From the NCBI GenBank assembly GCA_016711805.1, contig JADJSH010000021.1, positions 1 to 64,000 of the forward strand: a DNA stretch of 64,000 bases, given 5' to 3'. This stretch comes from Bacteroidota bacterium (lineage in GTDB: Bacteria; Bacteroidota; Bacteroidia; B-17B0; Aurantibacillaceae). Of the stretch, positions 32,125-40,896 are shown piece after piece. The notes beneath the pieces are model-generated. The model saw nothing but the letters and a program-made list of their open reading frames with translations. It searched no databases and had not been told where the DNA came from. Each line of letters opens with the position of its first letter. Position 1 is the first letter of the stretch. Both the position numbers and the translations under genes were made by a program.

Positions 32125-34224
32125 ATGAAAGTCTCTATTATATTATTTTGGCTACTCATGTTTAAAGTCGTAATTGCTCAAGGCACTAACGATTCATTGA
32201 TAATTGTTGCTAAAATTGATAGTGCGAGAACATTGTTTACTATTGACCCCAAATTAGCAATCAAGATTTCAAAAGTTGCATTAAAAGATGCCATCACAAT
32301 AAATAGTAAGTATCTAGAAAGTTATTGCTTAAATACAATCGGATCCTCTTTTTATTATGAGGGAACAATCGACAGTTCTATTGCATACCATAATAAAGCA
32401 CTTAAAATTCAACTTGTCAATAATTTTAAAGTTGGTGTTGGTAGGAGTTATACTAATCTAGGAATATGTTTTATCGAAAAAATGAAATATGAAGAGGCCA
32501 TTTCTTCTTTTATTAAAGCTGAGCCATATTTTGTAGCTGAAAAATATAATATCGGACTCTCTAAATTGTATAACAGTTTAGGAGTTTTATTCTATGAATT
32601 AGATCAATTATCAAAATCTGAAATATACTATCTAAAGGCATTAAAAATTGCTACTAGCGAGAAAGACAATACAACACTGTATAATGTTTATTCAAATTTG
32701 GCAAATATATATAGCGACTTAAGAAACTCAGACAAGTCGATTGAATATTATTTGCGTGCTTTGGATATCGCTAAAAAAGAGAGTATTAACTCTGATATTG
32801 TATTTATTTTAAATAATTTAAGCACTGAATTTATAAAATCTCAAAAATTTGATTCTGCATTTAGGTATAATTCAATGGCATTGGATTTAATTAAAGCCAA
32901 TTCTTTGGATTATCATTTTAAGAAGAATAGTTACGGAAATTACGCTGAGTTATTAAATTTTAAGAAAGATTACACGAAAGCTATAGTATATATAGATTCT
33001 GCTATTTTATTTGCTGATCAGGATGAAGACTTGAATAAAATTTATCAGTTACAGATCATAAAGGAAAAAATCTTATTCAATTTTGGTAAGTATGATTTAG
33101 CGCATGAGTTGATGGTTAAAAACCGGTTTTTACTCGACTCAATTAATGATAATAATATGCAGTCTAAAACAAATGAGCTCGAAGCTAAGTATGAAACTGA
33201 AAAGAAAGAGTTGCAAATTAAGTCGCAAACGTTTGAAATTGAGACAAAAGAAAAACAAAACAAGCAAAAATCTTTCATCATTTTATTTGGAACATTAGCA
33301 TTAGTTGGGACAGGCTTTTTTGCTGCCATCGCTTTTATTAATTTCAAAAAAACTAAAAAACAAAATCTTATCATTGAAAACCAAAAGATGGAGGTAGAGT
33401 TGAAGAACGAAGAGATTACTCATCAAAAGGAATTGGTTGACGAAAAACAAAAAGAAATTATTGATAGTATCAATTACGCTAAGCGAATACAACAAGCCGT
33501 ATTAACTGGTGAAGATGTTTGGAATAAAATATCGAAAGAATATTTTATTTTATTTAAACCAAAAGATATTGTAAGTGGTGATTTTTATTGGGCTTATAAT
33601 ACACCTAACAATAGGTCTATTTTTTGTTTAGCAGATTGCACTGGGCACGGTGTGCCGGGAGGTTTTATGAGTATGTTAGGTAACAGTTTTTTAAATGAAA
33701 TTGTGGTAGAGAATAAAATATTTAAAGCAGATCAAATTTTAAATAAACTGCGTTCTAAAATTATTCATGCCCTTGAACAAAAAGGTGGGACACAACAAAA
33801 AGATGGCATGGATATGAGCTTGTGCGTATGGAATAAATTAGATAATACCTTGGAGTTTGCGGGCGCTAATAATCCGTTATGGCTGGTAAGAAAGAATGAA
33901 AATGCGGTGACTGAGCTTGTCGAAGTCAAAGCCGATAAAATGCCAATTGGTTTATACTTAGAAACAGAAACACCATTTTCAAGTGTTACCATTCAATTAC
34001 AAGCAGGCGATATTATTTATTTATGCACCGATGGATATGCCGATCAGTTTGGCGGGCCTAAAGGCAAAAAATTAAAATACAAACCTTTAATTGAATCTTT
34101 AATTAAAAATAGCGCATTGCCTATGTCAGAGCAAAAAATGATTTTAGACACTACCTTTAATGATTGGATGCACAAGCACGATCAAGTAGATGATGTTTCG
34201 TTGATTGGTGTAAAAGTAGTTTAG
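32125..34224 (+). CDS. TPR sensor with SpoIIE-type PP2C phosphatase (paralogue)
   Basis: 699 residues with the same plan as 10539-12518. A signal peptide (ILFWLLMFKVVIAQ) is followed by TPR repeats at about residues 50-330, a membrane helix (FIILFGTLALVGTGFFAAIA, near 380), a coiled coil and a SpoIIE/PP2C domain (SGDFYWAYN, LADCTGHGVPGGFMSMLG, YLCTDGYADQFGG, QVDDVSLIGV). The metal-binding Asp residues are present. A dispersed palindrome is read in frame as VTELVEV (33905-33927) in a loop between strands. It lies 11 bp after radA. The target is unknown. Confidence 0.88.
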   Translation: MKVSIILFWLLMFKVVIAQGTNDSLIIVAKIDSARTLFTIDPKLAIKISKVALKDAITINSKYLESYCLNTIGSSFYYEGTIDSSIAYHNKALKIQLVNNFKVGVGRSYTNLGICFIEKMKYEEAISSFIKAEPYFVAEKYNIGLSKLYNSLGVLFYELDQLSKSEIYYLKALKIATSEKDNTTLYNVYSNLANIYSDLRNSDKSIEYYLRALDIAKKESINSDIVFILNNLSTEFIKSQKFDSAFRYNSMALDLIKANSLDYHFKKNSYGNYAELLNFKKDYTKAIVYIDSAILFADQDEDLNKIYQLQIIKEKILFNFGKYDLAHELMVKNRFLLDSINDNNMQSKTNELEAKYETEKKELQIKSQTFEIETKEKQNKQKSFIILFGTLALVGTGFFAAIAFINFKKTKKQNLIIENQKMEVELKNEEITHQKELVDEKQKEIIDSINYAKRIQQAVLTGEDVWNKISKEYFILFKPKDIVSGDFYWAYNTPNNRSIFCLADCTGHGVPGGFMSMLGNSFLNEIVVENKIFKADQILNKLRSKIIHALEQKGGTQQKDGMDMSLCVWNKLDNTLEFAGANNPLWLVRKNENAVTELVEVKADKMPIGLYLETETPFSSVTIQLQAGDIIYLCTDGYADQFGGPKGKKLKYKPLIESLIKNSALPMSEQKMILDTTFNDWMHKHDQVDDVSLIGVKVV
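33905..33927 (+). repeat. In-frame palindromic repeat inside phosphatase gene
   Basis: GGTGACTGAGCTTGTCGAAG is read as VTELVEV inside the phosphatase domain. This is a dispersed-repeat relative of the FDSAQ-type motif, inserted without breaking the frame. Confidence 0.65.
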
Positions 34225-34233
34225 TAAGACAAT

Positions 34234-34743
34234 TTATTCTATAAAATTCTTTTCCACGGCTTTCTTAACTTCCTCATCAGTTAAAAAATGAAAGGATTTG
34301 AAATTGTAAGTTCCATTGCCGCCTGTTAAATAACGATAGCCAACAATAGTATCTAAATCAGTTTGTACAACCTGGATAACAATAACCGTATCCACTTTAT
34401 TCGTGTATGGATTAGCGAAAGATGCTAATCTTGGTAAATCCATGTCATACGCTTTAGCATCAGGATATACATTCGGTTCATAATAAATTAATGAAGTACC
34501 ATCTCCTGCTTCCTTAAAAGTTGGAAGCCTTCTATTAAGCGCTGGCGCTTTGTTCCAATTTTTAATGCTAAGAGCAGGGAAGCCTTTATAATTATCTGGA
34601 CAATGCCACCAATTGTTTTTATCTCTGTCGGGATTAAGTTTATAAGTTGTATTAGGCTTTTCATTATGGATGTTATTATATGGTTGAATAACAACTATTA
34701 AAAGTACTATAGAGAAAACGAGTATTAATAATGTCATCCTCAT
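34234..34743 (-). CDS. Exported protein, paralogue of 35433-35999 gene
   Basis: 169 residues with an N-terminal membrane or signal helix (LLILVFSIVLLIVVIQ). The body shares a clear pattern with the neighbour at 35433-35999: CPD near residue 48, RLPTF/Y, LPRLAS, VIVIQVVQTDLDTIVG and YRYLTGGNG. It is therefore a small family specific to this group of organisms. Function is not recognised. It is the last gene of a four-gene minus-strand set and is convergent with the phosphatase gene. Confidence 0.7.
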   Translation of the reverse strand: MRMTLLILVFSIVLLIVVIQPYNNIHNEKPNTTYKLNPDRDKNNWWHCPDNYKGFPALSIKNWNKAPALNRRLPTFKEAGDGTSLIYYEPNVYPDAKAYDMDLPRLASFANPYTNKVDTVIVIQVVQTDLDTIVGYRYLTGGNGTYNFKSFHFLTDEEVKKAVEKNFIE

Positions 34744-34747
34744 AAAT

Positions 34748-35416
34748 TTAACAACCTCCGCTATTGGTATTCTTAATATATTTAATAATGCCGGCTTTTG
34801 TGGTTATATAATTAGTATTGCCGCCAAGCGAATAGCCAAACTGAGAATAATAATGATCGAACCATAAGTCAACAATTTTATCATTTTTGAATTTTATCAT
34901 TATATTATTTTGTGTTTTTTTAATTCCACCAATATAATAAGAAATGAGTGCCATGTTTTTTCCAATACCACAATAAATTAATTGTCTCGGTGGAAAAGGC
35001 TTTGCCACTGAAGAGGTGGCATGTACAATAGCCTTTTTTTCGTTATTAAATCCATTTACCCAGCCGCCTTCCTGCCATGCTTCATCTGGATTTGCCATGT
35101 CAAATGTTTGGTTAGTTGAAATACCATCTAAAAATTTTTTGATAAAATCAGGAATCTCTTTTACTGTTTTTTTATCAATGAGTGTTTCAGCTTCTAGCGT
35201 AACAATTAATTTTTCTTTAATGCCATTATTGATAGCAATATTCGTATCAATTTTATAGTTGCCATCAATGATTGAAACGCTTGTGATTTCTAATACAGTA
35301 TTATTAGCTTCTGTTGTGCTCTTATCATAAGCAATGAAAGACATGATCAATATAACTGAGGCTAAAACAAAAGTTCCAACTACTATTTTCGGATAACGTT
35401 TTGGGGTTGTTTTCAT
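34748..35416 (-). CDS. Membrane-anchored hypothetical protein
   Basis: 222 residues. One N-terminal membrane helix (IVVGTFVLASVILIMSFIA) is followed by an extracytoplasmic domain with no recognised family. It ends NTNSGGC. It lies between the two paralogous small exported proteins, 4 bp from the downstream gene and 16 bp from the upstream one, so it is likely part of the same transcript. No function can be assigned. Confidence 0.65.
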   Translation of the reverse strand: MKTTPKRYPKIVVGTFVLASVILIMSFIAYDKSTTEANNTVLEITSVSIIDGNYKIDTNIAINNGIKEKLIVTLEAETLIDKKTVKEIPDFIKKFLDGISTNQTFDMANPDEAWQEGGWVNGFNNEKKAIVHATSSVAKPFPPRQLIYCGIGKNMALISYYIGGIKKTQNNIMIKFKNDKIVDLWFDHYYSQFGYSLGGNTNYITTKAGIIKYIKNTNSGGC

Positions 35417-35432
35417 GTTTTTTTATTGTTTA

Positions 35433-35999
35433 TCAACCAACTACCTTTTGTATTTCCGATACCGTTAAAAAATGGAAGTTTTTAAATAATGAACCTCCAC
35501 AGCCTCCAGTTAAATAACGATAACCAACAACAGTGTCTTTTGCAGTTTGCACTATTTGAATAACTACTACGGTTTCGTATTGCTTGGTACGATTACTATA
35601 AATACTTGCTAAACGTGGCAAAGTCATATTATAAACTTTAACAGCCTTGTTTGCTTCTCCACCATAATGATGAATCGACATGCCATTATGTGTTTCTTCG
35701 TAAGTTGGAAGTCTTCCGTTAACAACAGAAATCTTATCCCAATGTTTTATACTAATTGGAGGAAAGTTTAAGTCATCCGGACAATCAAACGTTGTGAAGA
35801 TATCTCCGCCTGCGCTTATGCCTTTGGTGTCTGAATATACAACATGGTTTAAATCGTAAACAGGTTTAACTTCTGTTGTATTAGTTTTAGCATCAACCTT
35901 AGGTGTATCTGTTGTTTTTTCATTTGCAATTGCTTTGTCGCACGATTGTAGTGACAATAAACAAATAACAGAAATAAAAAATAGGTTCATTGTTTTCAT
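35433..35999 (-). CDS. Lipoprotein paralogous to 34234-34743 gene
   Basis: 188 residues from the chosen ATG at 35999, which begins a lipoprotein signal MKTMNLFFISVICLLSLQSC with the lipobox Cys at residue 20; an ATG further upstream would put nine charged residues ahead of it. The mature part shows the shared family pattern (FDCPDDLNFPPISIKHWD, NGRLPTYEE, LPRLASIYS, VVIQIVQTAKDTVVG, YRYLTGG). Function is unknown. Confidence 0.7.
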   Translation of the reverse strand: MKTMNLFFISVICLLSLQSCDKAIANEKTTDTPKVDAKTNTTEVKPVYDLNHVVYSDTKGISAGGDIFTTFDCPDDLNFPPISIKHWDKISVVNGRLPTYEETHNGMSIHHYGGEANKAVKVYNMTLPRLASIYSNRTKQYETVVVIQIVQTAKDTVVGYRYLTGGCGGSLFKNFHFLTVSEIQKVVG

Positions 36000-36012
36000 A
36001 AGTATATCTGTT

Positions 36013-36240
36013 TTAACAACCCTCACCGTTTTTGTATTTTAGATAGTCGCTGTAAACAGAACTGAAGTCATTAGAATATTTTTTATAACGTTCAAAATAA
36101 GGATGCCTTTTTGTATTAATGATTTTGTTATTCTTCACAGGTAATGCAACAACACTTGGCTTAATAGCGTTGCAGGATTCCTTTTTGCAAGTCACTAAAA
36201 AAAGAGCGGTAAGGCAAATGAATAAAATATATCGTGTCAT
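36013..36240 (-). CDS. Small lipoprotein
   Basis: 75 residues. The lipoprotein signal is MTRYILFICLTALFLVTC with the Cys at residue 18, followed by a basic, Tyr-rich stretch ending KNGEGC. It is the first gene of the four-gene minus-strand set and is divergent from the histidine kinase. No family is recognised. Confidence 0.65.
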   Translation of the reverse strand: MTRYILFICLTALFLVTCKKESCNAIKPSVVALPVKNNKIINTKRHPYFERYKKYSNDFSSVYSDYLKYKNGEGC

Positions 36241-36290
36241 AGCTTATAATTAAATGTACGGTAAAATTACCTATTTTTTTTCCAGTATTC

Positions 36291-36333
36291 TGTTAGCAAC
36301 TAGTTATTGGCTTGTTAACGACTTGTTAACGTG
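36291..36333. promoter_or_regulatory. Four 11-bp-phased GTTA direct repeats, probable operator
   Basis: GTTA cores begin at 36292, 36303, 36314 and 36325, exactly 11 bp apart; the last two copies read CTTGTTAACG. The array lies between the divergent lipoprotein gene and the two-component kinase. OmpR-family regulators typically bind direct repeats at about one helical turn, and such a regulator is encoded at 37678. Binding is inferred. Confidence 0.5.
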
Positions 36334-36374
36334 CCACAATACATAAAGGAAAATCCCTAATTTTGAGCTACACA

Positions 36375-37664
36375 ATGAAATTGAATCGAAATTATCTGTT
36401 TATAGGAATATCTTCCTTGGCTCTCATTATCGTGCTGATTATCCAGATAAACTGGATATACGAAACAGCTACTGTTAAAGAAAACATATTTAACGAAAAG
36501 GCTAATATGGTACTTTCTAAAACGGCCGATGCATTGGCTAAAGATACCACTACGGTTAAAAATTTAGAGCTATGTGTTGGTGTAAACGAAAAACGAAAAA
36601 TTGATTCTCTCTTCAATTATTATATGAAGGCATACAACATTCAAATTGCCTATTCATTTTCGGTTAAACCTTTTACACCTACTTTTAAAAACGACCTTAC
36701 TTTTCAAAACGAACTAAAGATGAATCAACAGGGTTGTTATCAAGCCTGTGTAACAGAAGCAGCGCCTGCCGACAAAAAAGGCCTTTTATCAAAAAATGGC
36801 ATTGACCTCAAATTGGTTTTCCCTGAGAAAGATGAATTTATTATGGCAGAAATGGGGATTCCATTTATTAGTTCTGTTATATTAATTTTAATTGTACTCA
36901 TTACATTTTGGCAAACTGTTATGTCGCTCATCAAAGAGAAACGTATTTCGCAACATACCACCGATTTTTTAAATAACATGACGCATGAATTTAAAACACC
37001 TTTAACTAACATTGCTTTAGCCAGCAAGATGATGATGAAGGATGCAAATATTCATCAGGAGGAGAAAATCAGGCATTACTCAAGCATTATATTAGATGAA
37101 AATGAAAAGTTGAGGTTGCAAGTAGAACAAATATTGAGCATGAGCGCATTGGAAAGGGGTGAAGTCCCATTACGCAAAGCAGAACTCGATATTCATCAAT
37201 TGATACAAGATTGTTTGAAATGTATGAGTGTGCAAATTGAACATCAGCATTGTTTAGTAACTACTCATTTGGAAGCAAAACATGTTGTGATTAATGGAGA
37301 TAAAACTCATGTAGCGAATGCGCTGTGTAATCTCATTGACAATGCTCTAAAGTATTCCAATCATGAACCCGAACTATTAATTCAAACCTCTAACAAGCAA
37401 GATGAATTGATTATTAGTGTTTGCGACAATGGCATAGGAATAGAACAGGAGTATCAAAAAAAGGTTTTCGAAAAATTTTTCCGTGTGCCAACTGGCGATA
37501 TACATGATGTGAAGGGTTTTGGTTTAGGATTAACTTATATCAAAAGTATTATCGAATTGCACGGAGGAACTATTGAATTGCAAAGCGAGAGAGGAAAGGC
37601 ATCGTCCGGCGGAGCTTCAGCGGAGTCGGGAACTGCATTTATTATTAGACTACCTTACGTGTAA
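36375..37664 (+). CDS. Two-component sensor histidine kinase
   Basis: 429 residues. There are two membrane helices (near residues 7-24 and 160-180) around an extracytoplasmic sensor domain of about 130 residues, then HisKA with the phospho-accepting His (FLNNMTHEFKTPLTNIALAS) and HATPase_c (N box ALCNLIDNALKYS, G1 CDNGIGIE, G2 GFGLGLTYIKS). The start ATG at 36375 gives a Lys/Arg-flanked first helix; a TTG four codons upstream is less likely. Near the C-terminus the stretch ASSGGASAESG looks like an inserted repeat (37602-37630). It is paired with the response regulator 13 bp downstream. Confidence 0.92.
   Translation: MKLNRNYLFIGISSLALIIVLIIQINWIYETATVKENIFNEKANMVLSKTADALAKDTTTVKNLELCVGVNEKRKIDSLFNYYMKAYNIQIAYSFSVKPFTPTFKNDLTFQNELKMNQQGCYQACVTEAAPADKKGLLSKNGIDLKLVFPEKDEFIMAEMGIPFISSVILILIVLITFWQTVMSLIKEKRISQHTTDFLNNMTHEFKTPLTNIALASKMMMKDANIHQEEKIRHYSSIILDENEKLRLQVEQILSMSALERGEVPLRKAELDIHQLIQDCLKCMSVQIEHQHCLVTTHLEAKHVVINGDKTHVANALCNLIDNALKYSNHEPELLIQTSNKQDELIISVCDNGIGIEQEYQKKVFEKFFRVPTGDIHDVKGFGLGLTYIKSIIELHGGTIELQSERGKASSGGASAESGTAFIIRLPYV
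37602..37630 (+). repeat. Possible in-frame repeat insertion in kinase C-terminus
   Basis: A G+C-rich stretch containing CGGCGGAGCTTCAGCGGAGT is read as SSGGASAESG between GK and the final HATPase strand, where kinases usually have only G-T-x-F. It resembles the ACTCCGCT-type dispersed motif but is less certain than the other in-frame copies. Confidence 0.4.
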
Positions 37665-37677
37665 CGCAGAATGAGTT

Positions 37678-38379
37678 ATGTATAAAGAAAAATTAAACAT
37701 ACTATTAGCTGAAGACGATCTGAACTTAGGAATGCTTTTGGTTGACTATCTTGAAACGGAAGGGTTTAACGTAAAGTTATGTAAGGATGGGGAATTGGCG
37801 CTGAAAGCTTTTCAGAATAATACCTTTGATTTATGCTTATTGGATGTAATGATGCCAAAGTTGGATGGGTTTACTTTAGCTAAAGACATACGATTAAAAG
37901 ACAAAAACATTCCTATTATTTTTATTACTGCCAAATCATTAAAAGAAGATAAACTCAAAGGCTATGGTTTGGGAGCAGATGATTACATTACCAAGCCGTT
38001 TGATGAAGAAGAATTGCTTTGGAAAATAAAAGCGGTGATTAGAAGGATGCCTGAAAGCAGTAGTGAAGTAAAAACAGAAGTTAGTACTATTGGAAAATAT
38101 ACATTTGATTTTGCTAATCAATCGTTAACTATTGCTGGTAGCACCAAACGCATTACCGAAAAAGAAAGTGATATTCTTCGCTATTTATCTTTGCATCGCA
38201 ATCATGTGATTAAGCGCGAAGAAATGCTAAAAGAATTATGGGGCGAAAACGATTATTTTTTAGGACGAAGTTTAGATGTGTTTATCACCAAGATTCGGAA
38301 GTATCTGAAAGAAGACCCTGAATTAAGTATCGAAAATGTATTTGGTGTTGGCTTTATTTTTAATGTGCCAGTTAAATAA
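37678..38379 (+). CDS. OmpR-family response regulator
   Basis: 233 residues. The receiver domain has the acidic pair in LLAEDD, the phospho-acceptor Asp in LLDVMMPKLDGF, the Thr in IFITAKS and the Lys in ITKPFDEEEL. A winged-helix DNA-binding domain from about residue 135 (ITEKESDILRYLSLHRNHVI, VFITKIRKYL) completes it. It lies 13 bp after its kinase. The phased GTTA repeats upstream of the pair may be its own binding sites (autoregulation). Confidence 0.94.
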   Translation: MYKEKLNILLAEDDLNLGMLLVDYLETEGFNVKLCKDGELALKAFQNNTFDLCLLDVMMPKLDGFTLAKDIRLKDKNIPIIFITAKSLKEDKLKGYGLGADDYITKPFDEEELLWKIKAVIRRMPESSSEVKTEVSTIGKYTFDFANQSLTIAGSTKRITEKESDILRYLSLHRNHVIKREEMLKELWGENDYFLGRSLDVFITKIRKYLKEDPELSIENVFGVGFIFNVPVK

Positions 38380-38390
38380 CGTCAATCAAA

Positions 38391-38948
38391 TTATAGCACG
38401 CGTTTTTGTTGTTCACTATAAGTGATTGTTTTTTCGAGACGAGCAAATCTGGTTTTTTCTTGCTTGGCATTCATAATCCAGTAAATCATTATTTTTTTGT
38501 AGGAAGGTGCTTGAGCATTAAAAAAATCCCAAGCTATTTTATTTTTTTTAAATTGTTTTTCATAAGCTGGTTCAAGCTTAACCGGTTCTTTTTCGTGCGA
38601 ATAAATTTTCGATCTATCTTCTTTTCTTAAATCAAAGGCTTTTTGTCCTTCAGGCTTCATTAAACCAAGCTTCTGAAGCTCTTCTACTTTTTTTATATTA
38701 ATGGCACTCCAAATGCTTGTACTCTTTCTTGGGGTGAAACGAATACAATAGCTTTCGTCATCAATCGTTCGTCTTACACCATCTATCCAGCCAAAGCAAA
38801 GTGCTTGGTCAACCGATTGCGACCATGTTATACTGGGTTTATTGCTTGCTACTTTATAATAACCAACAATGAGTTCAGTTTTCTTGTCATGGTTTTTTTC
38901 TAACCAGTTTCTAAATTCTTTGGGCGAGGCAAAAAAAGTGGCTGTCAT
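38391..38948 (-). CDS. YdeI/OmpD-associated family protein
   Basis: 185 residues covering the whole YdeI-like family: FASPKEFRNWLEKNHDKKTE, SITWSQSVDQALCFGWIDG, RFTPRKSTSIWSAINIKKVE and the C-terminal helical part WIMNAKQEKTRFARLEKT. In other bacteria members are linked to stress or antimicrobial-peptide resistance, but the biochemical role is not defined. It is 7 bp downstream of a small membrane protein gene on the same strand and convergent with the response regulator. Confidence 0.88.
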   Translation of the reverse strand: MTATFFASPKEFRNWLEKNHDKKTELIVGYYKVASNKPSITWSQSVDQALCFGWIDGVRRTIDDESYCIRFTPRKSTSIWSAINIKKVEELQKLGLMKPEGQKAFDLRKEDRSKIYSHEKEPVKLEPAYEKQFKKNKIAWDFFNAQAPSYKKIMIYWIMNAKQEKTRFARLEKTITYSEQQKRVL

Positions 38949-38955
38949 TTGTTTC

Positions 38956-39318
38956 TTATTTCACTGTAAATTCATACCACAAGTTTTTTGCTTCAATTAA
39001 GCAAAATATACATTGTATAATAAAATAGATAACTAAGGAATAAAAGAAAAATTTCTGACCATAGGATAGTCCTTTATAAGGAATTATAGAAATGACTAAC
39101 GAGAGTATTAAACTAATAATAGCAATGCCAATTATTGAAGTAAAAATAGCGCTTATCTTCACGCTCCAACCACTACTTACTTGCCCCGTAAGGTCCGTAG
39201 TTGTGGAGTAGGGATCAATAACAATCATTAAAATATTTATAATTAATATAATGATTGACCATTTAAGAAATTGTTTTGCCTGAGGCTTTAAAATATCTGG
39301 AATTAATTGTTCATTCAT
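38956..39318 (-). CDS. Small integral membrane protein
   Basis: 120 residues with three predicted membrane helices (WSIIILIINILMIVI, IFTSIIGIAIISLILSLVIS, FFFYSLVIYFIIQCIFCLI). No family is recognised. It lies between the YdeI gene and the last gene of the cassette-like array and carries no cassette element of its own. Confidence 0.65.
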   Translation of the reverse strand: MNEQLIPDILKPQAKQFLKWSIIILIINILMIVIDPYSTTTDLTGQVSSGWSVKISAIFTSIIGIAIISLILSLVISIIPYKGLSYGQKFFFYSLVIYFIIQCIFCLIEAKNLWYEFTVK

Positions 39319-39352
39319 ATAATGGTTTTATTTAGGGAGTAGTTATTTTTTG

Positions 39353-40024
39353 TTAGTACACTTTTGGATATTTCCCTTTAAGCGACATTTTACAGTCGTC
39401 TATTAAGTTCGCATTTTGAACCGCCTTACCAAAACTATTTATGTCATGCGCGGTTTCAATACAATGGTTTAAAAAATTAGTTGTCAATTCTTTTTCCCAA
39501 CCTGCACAAGCTACAGCTAAATATCGTCTTGAGTCTTCAAGTCCATATTCATGTCCAATTCGGTCTTTGTGTTTATTAATGTCCCAGCATATTTTAATAA
39601 TCTCTTCAATTTCATTGCTAGTAGGAATCATTTTGTCTATAGCGAGAACGTATAATGCTCCATGAATCACAGATGTACTACCAAATTTTAAAAGTTCTAA
39701 AATAGGTTGCGCGTCTTGAATTGATTTGCGTTTTAGCTGAACAAAAGTTGTTGCTGCGCAAATAGTTATCATGTCATGCGGAATATTTTCATTAACAATT
39801 TCTTCTACTAGCTGCAAAGCTTTTTTGAAGTCTAATACACCGAGTGTCTTAATCATTTGAGACTGGGTTTCCCAAGTTCTTTTATCTTGTTTCTCTTTTA
39901 GATAAGCCTCATAGAGGTCTTCTGCCAATTCAAATGTTTTTTCTTTACATATTTGTTTTGCCGCCCTAAGTCTGTCAGTGGACTTTTTTGAATTTAATTT
40001 ATCTTTTAATTCTTCAACTGTCAT
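39353..40024 (-). CDS. HEAT-like helical repeat protein (cassette gene)
   Basis: 223 residues, all helical, with HEAT-like pairs (STDRLRAAKQICKEKTFELA, WETQSQMIKTLGVLDFKKAL, MITICAATTFVQLKRKSIQD, SVIHGALYVLAIDKM). No catalytic motif or signal peptide, so a cytoplasmic scaffold is likely. It is the lowest-coordinate member of the cassette-like array and is preceded on its strand by the element at 40053-40222. I see no matching site after its stop, so this end of the array may be incomplete. Confidence 0.7.
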   Translation of the reverse strand: MTVEELKDKLNSKKSTDRLRAAKQICKEKTFELAEDLYEAYLKEKQDKRTWETQSQMIKTLGVLDFKKALQLVEEIVNENIPHDMITICAATTFVQLKRKSIQDAQPILELLKFGSTSVIHGALYVLAIDKMIPTSNEIEEIIKICWDINKHKDRIGHEYGLEDSRRYLAVACAGWEKELTTNFLNHCIETAHDINSFGKAVQNANLIDDCKMSLKGKYPKVY

Positions 40025-40052
40025 ATTAGTTTGTTGTCGGAATAATTACCCT

Positions 40053-40222
40053 TAACGTTTTCGCGCTAAGCAACGGTTTGATTTGAAACCGTGTCTTGCC
40101 GAAATGGTATTAACAAAGATAACTGCTTATTGGACTTTTGCAAAGCGAAAATAATTGTCCCCGCGAAGCGACCGCTTTTGCAAAAGCCGAATGCCCAAAT
40201 TAAATTTAGGTGCGGTTACCTG
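40053..40222 (-). repeat. attC-like cassette element 1
   Basis: Read on the minus strand, this begins GCAGGTAACC after the TPR gene and ends AAAACGTTAAGGG before the HEAT-like gene. It contains the conserved core shared with the other elements: the perfect palindrome GCTTTTGCAAAAGC, TTTCGC segments, and a CGGTTT-AAACCG stem. Its first bases are the exact reverse complement of those starting the TPR cassette (GTTACCTGC). Confidence 0.7.
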
Positions 40223-40245
40223 CTGGCGTTTTATCTACTAATAAA

Positions 40246-40869
40246 TTACTTGCAGTCAATAAATTCTTTCTCTGTTTCGTAGTCGGGATGACCCTTAATT
40301 GCAAGCTTATAATCTTCGCAAGCTTTGGTTGTTAGTCCCAGTTTCCATTCCGCTTTGGCTTTTAGTAGATGAACACGTTCAGTATTTGCTAAATATTTAA
40401 TACCAATGTCAAAATCCATTATTGCGTTTTTATAATTCCCCAATTTATACAGAGCTTCACCGCGCATTATATTTAGATCTGGGTTTAATTCTCCGGAGAC
40501 CAATTCAAGTGTCTTGTTTAGTTGTTCAACGCATTTTTCGTATTCGTTGAAATTAAATAGTTGTCTAGCATAATTTCTTCTAGCTTGCCAGAATTTTGGG
40601 TCTAGTTTTACTGCATATTCGTATTCTTTCAACGCGACTAAATTTGTCAGGCTGTCATAAGGGCAATCTTTTGTTCTATTGTTTGCAGATTGAAAATATT
40701 CGTCCGATGTTTTTAATTTCCTAAACATTCGGCAGTAGTCATTTGTGTCTTGTAGAGAAATATTGTTAAGCAACAATGAATCAATTGTGCTTACTTCAAC
40801 TGTTCTATTCTGTGAGTTAGTACAACTTAAAAGACTTAAAATTGCTATGATGTAAATTATATTTTTCAT
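40246..40869 (-). CDS. TPR lipoprotein (cassette gene)
   Basis: 207 residues. The lipoprotein signal peptide is MKNIIYIIAILSLLSC with the Cys at residue 16. Tetratricopeptide repeats follow from about residue 75 (ALKEYEYAVKLDPKFWQAR, NPDLNIMRGEALYKLGNYKN, VHLLKAKAEWKLGLTTKA). It is probably an outer-membrane-anchored protein-interaction factor; the partner is unknown. The gene is bracketed by cassette elements whose flanking bases are mutually complementary. Confidence 0.75.
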   Translation of the reverse strand: MKNIIYIIAILSLLSCTNSQNRTVEVSTIDSLLLNNISLQDTNDYCRMFRKLKTSDEYFQSANNRTKDCPYDSLTNLVALKEYEYAVKLDPKFWQARRNYARQLFNFNEYEKCVEQLNKTLELVSGELNPDLNIMRGEALYKLGNYKNAIMDFDIGIKYLANTERVHLLKAKAEWKLGLTTKACEDYKLAIKGHPDYETEKEFIDCK

Positions 40870-40896
40870 TGGTTAACAGTCAGTGTCTTTAGGCTC

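Noticed and set aside
38956..39318. Counting the small membrane protein gene as a further cassette
   Set aside because: No shared core element and no complementary end pair flank it.
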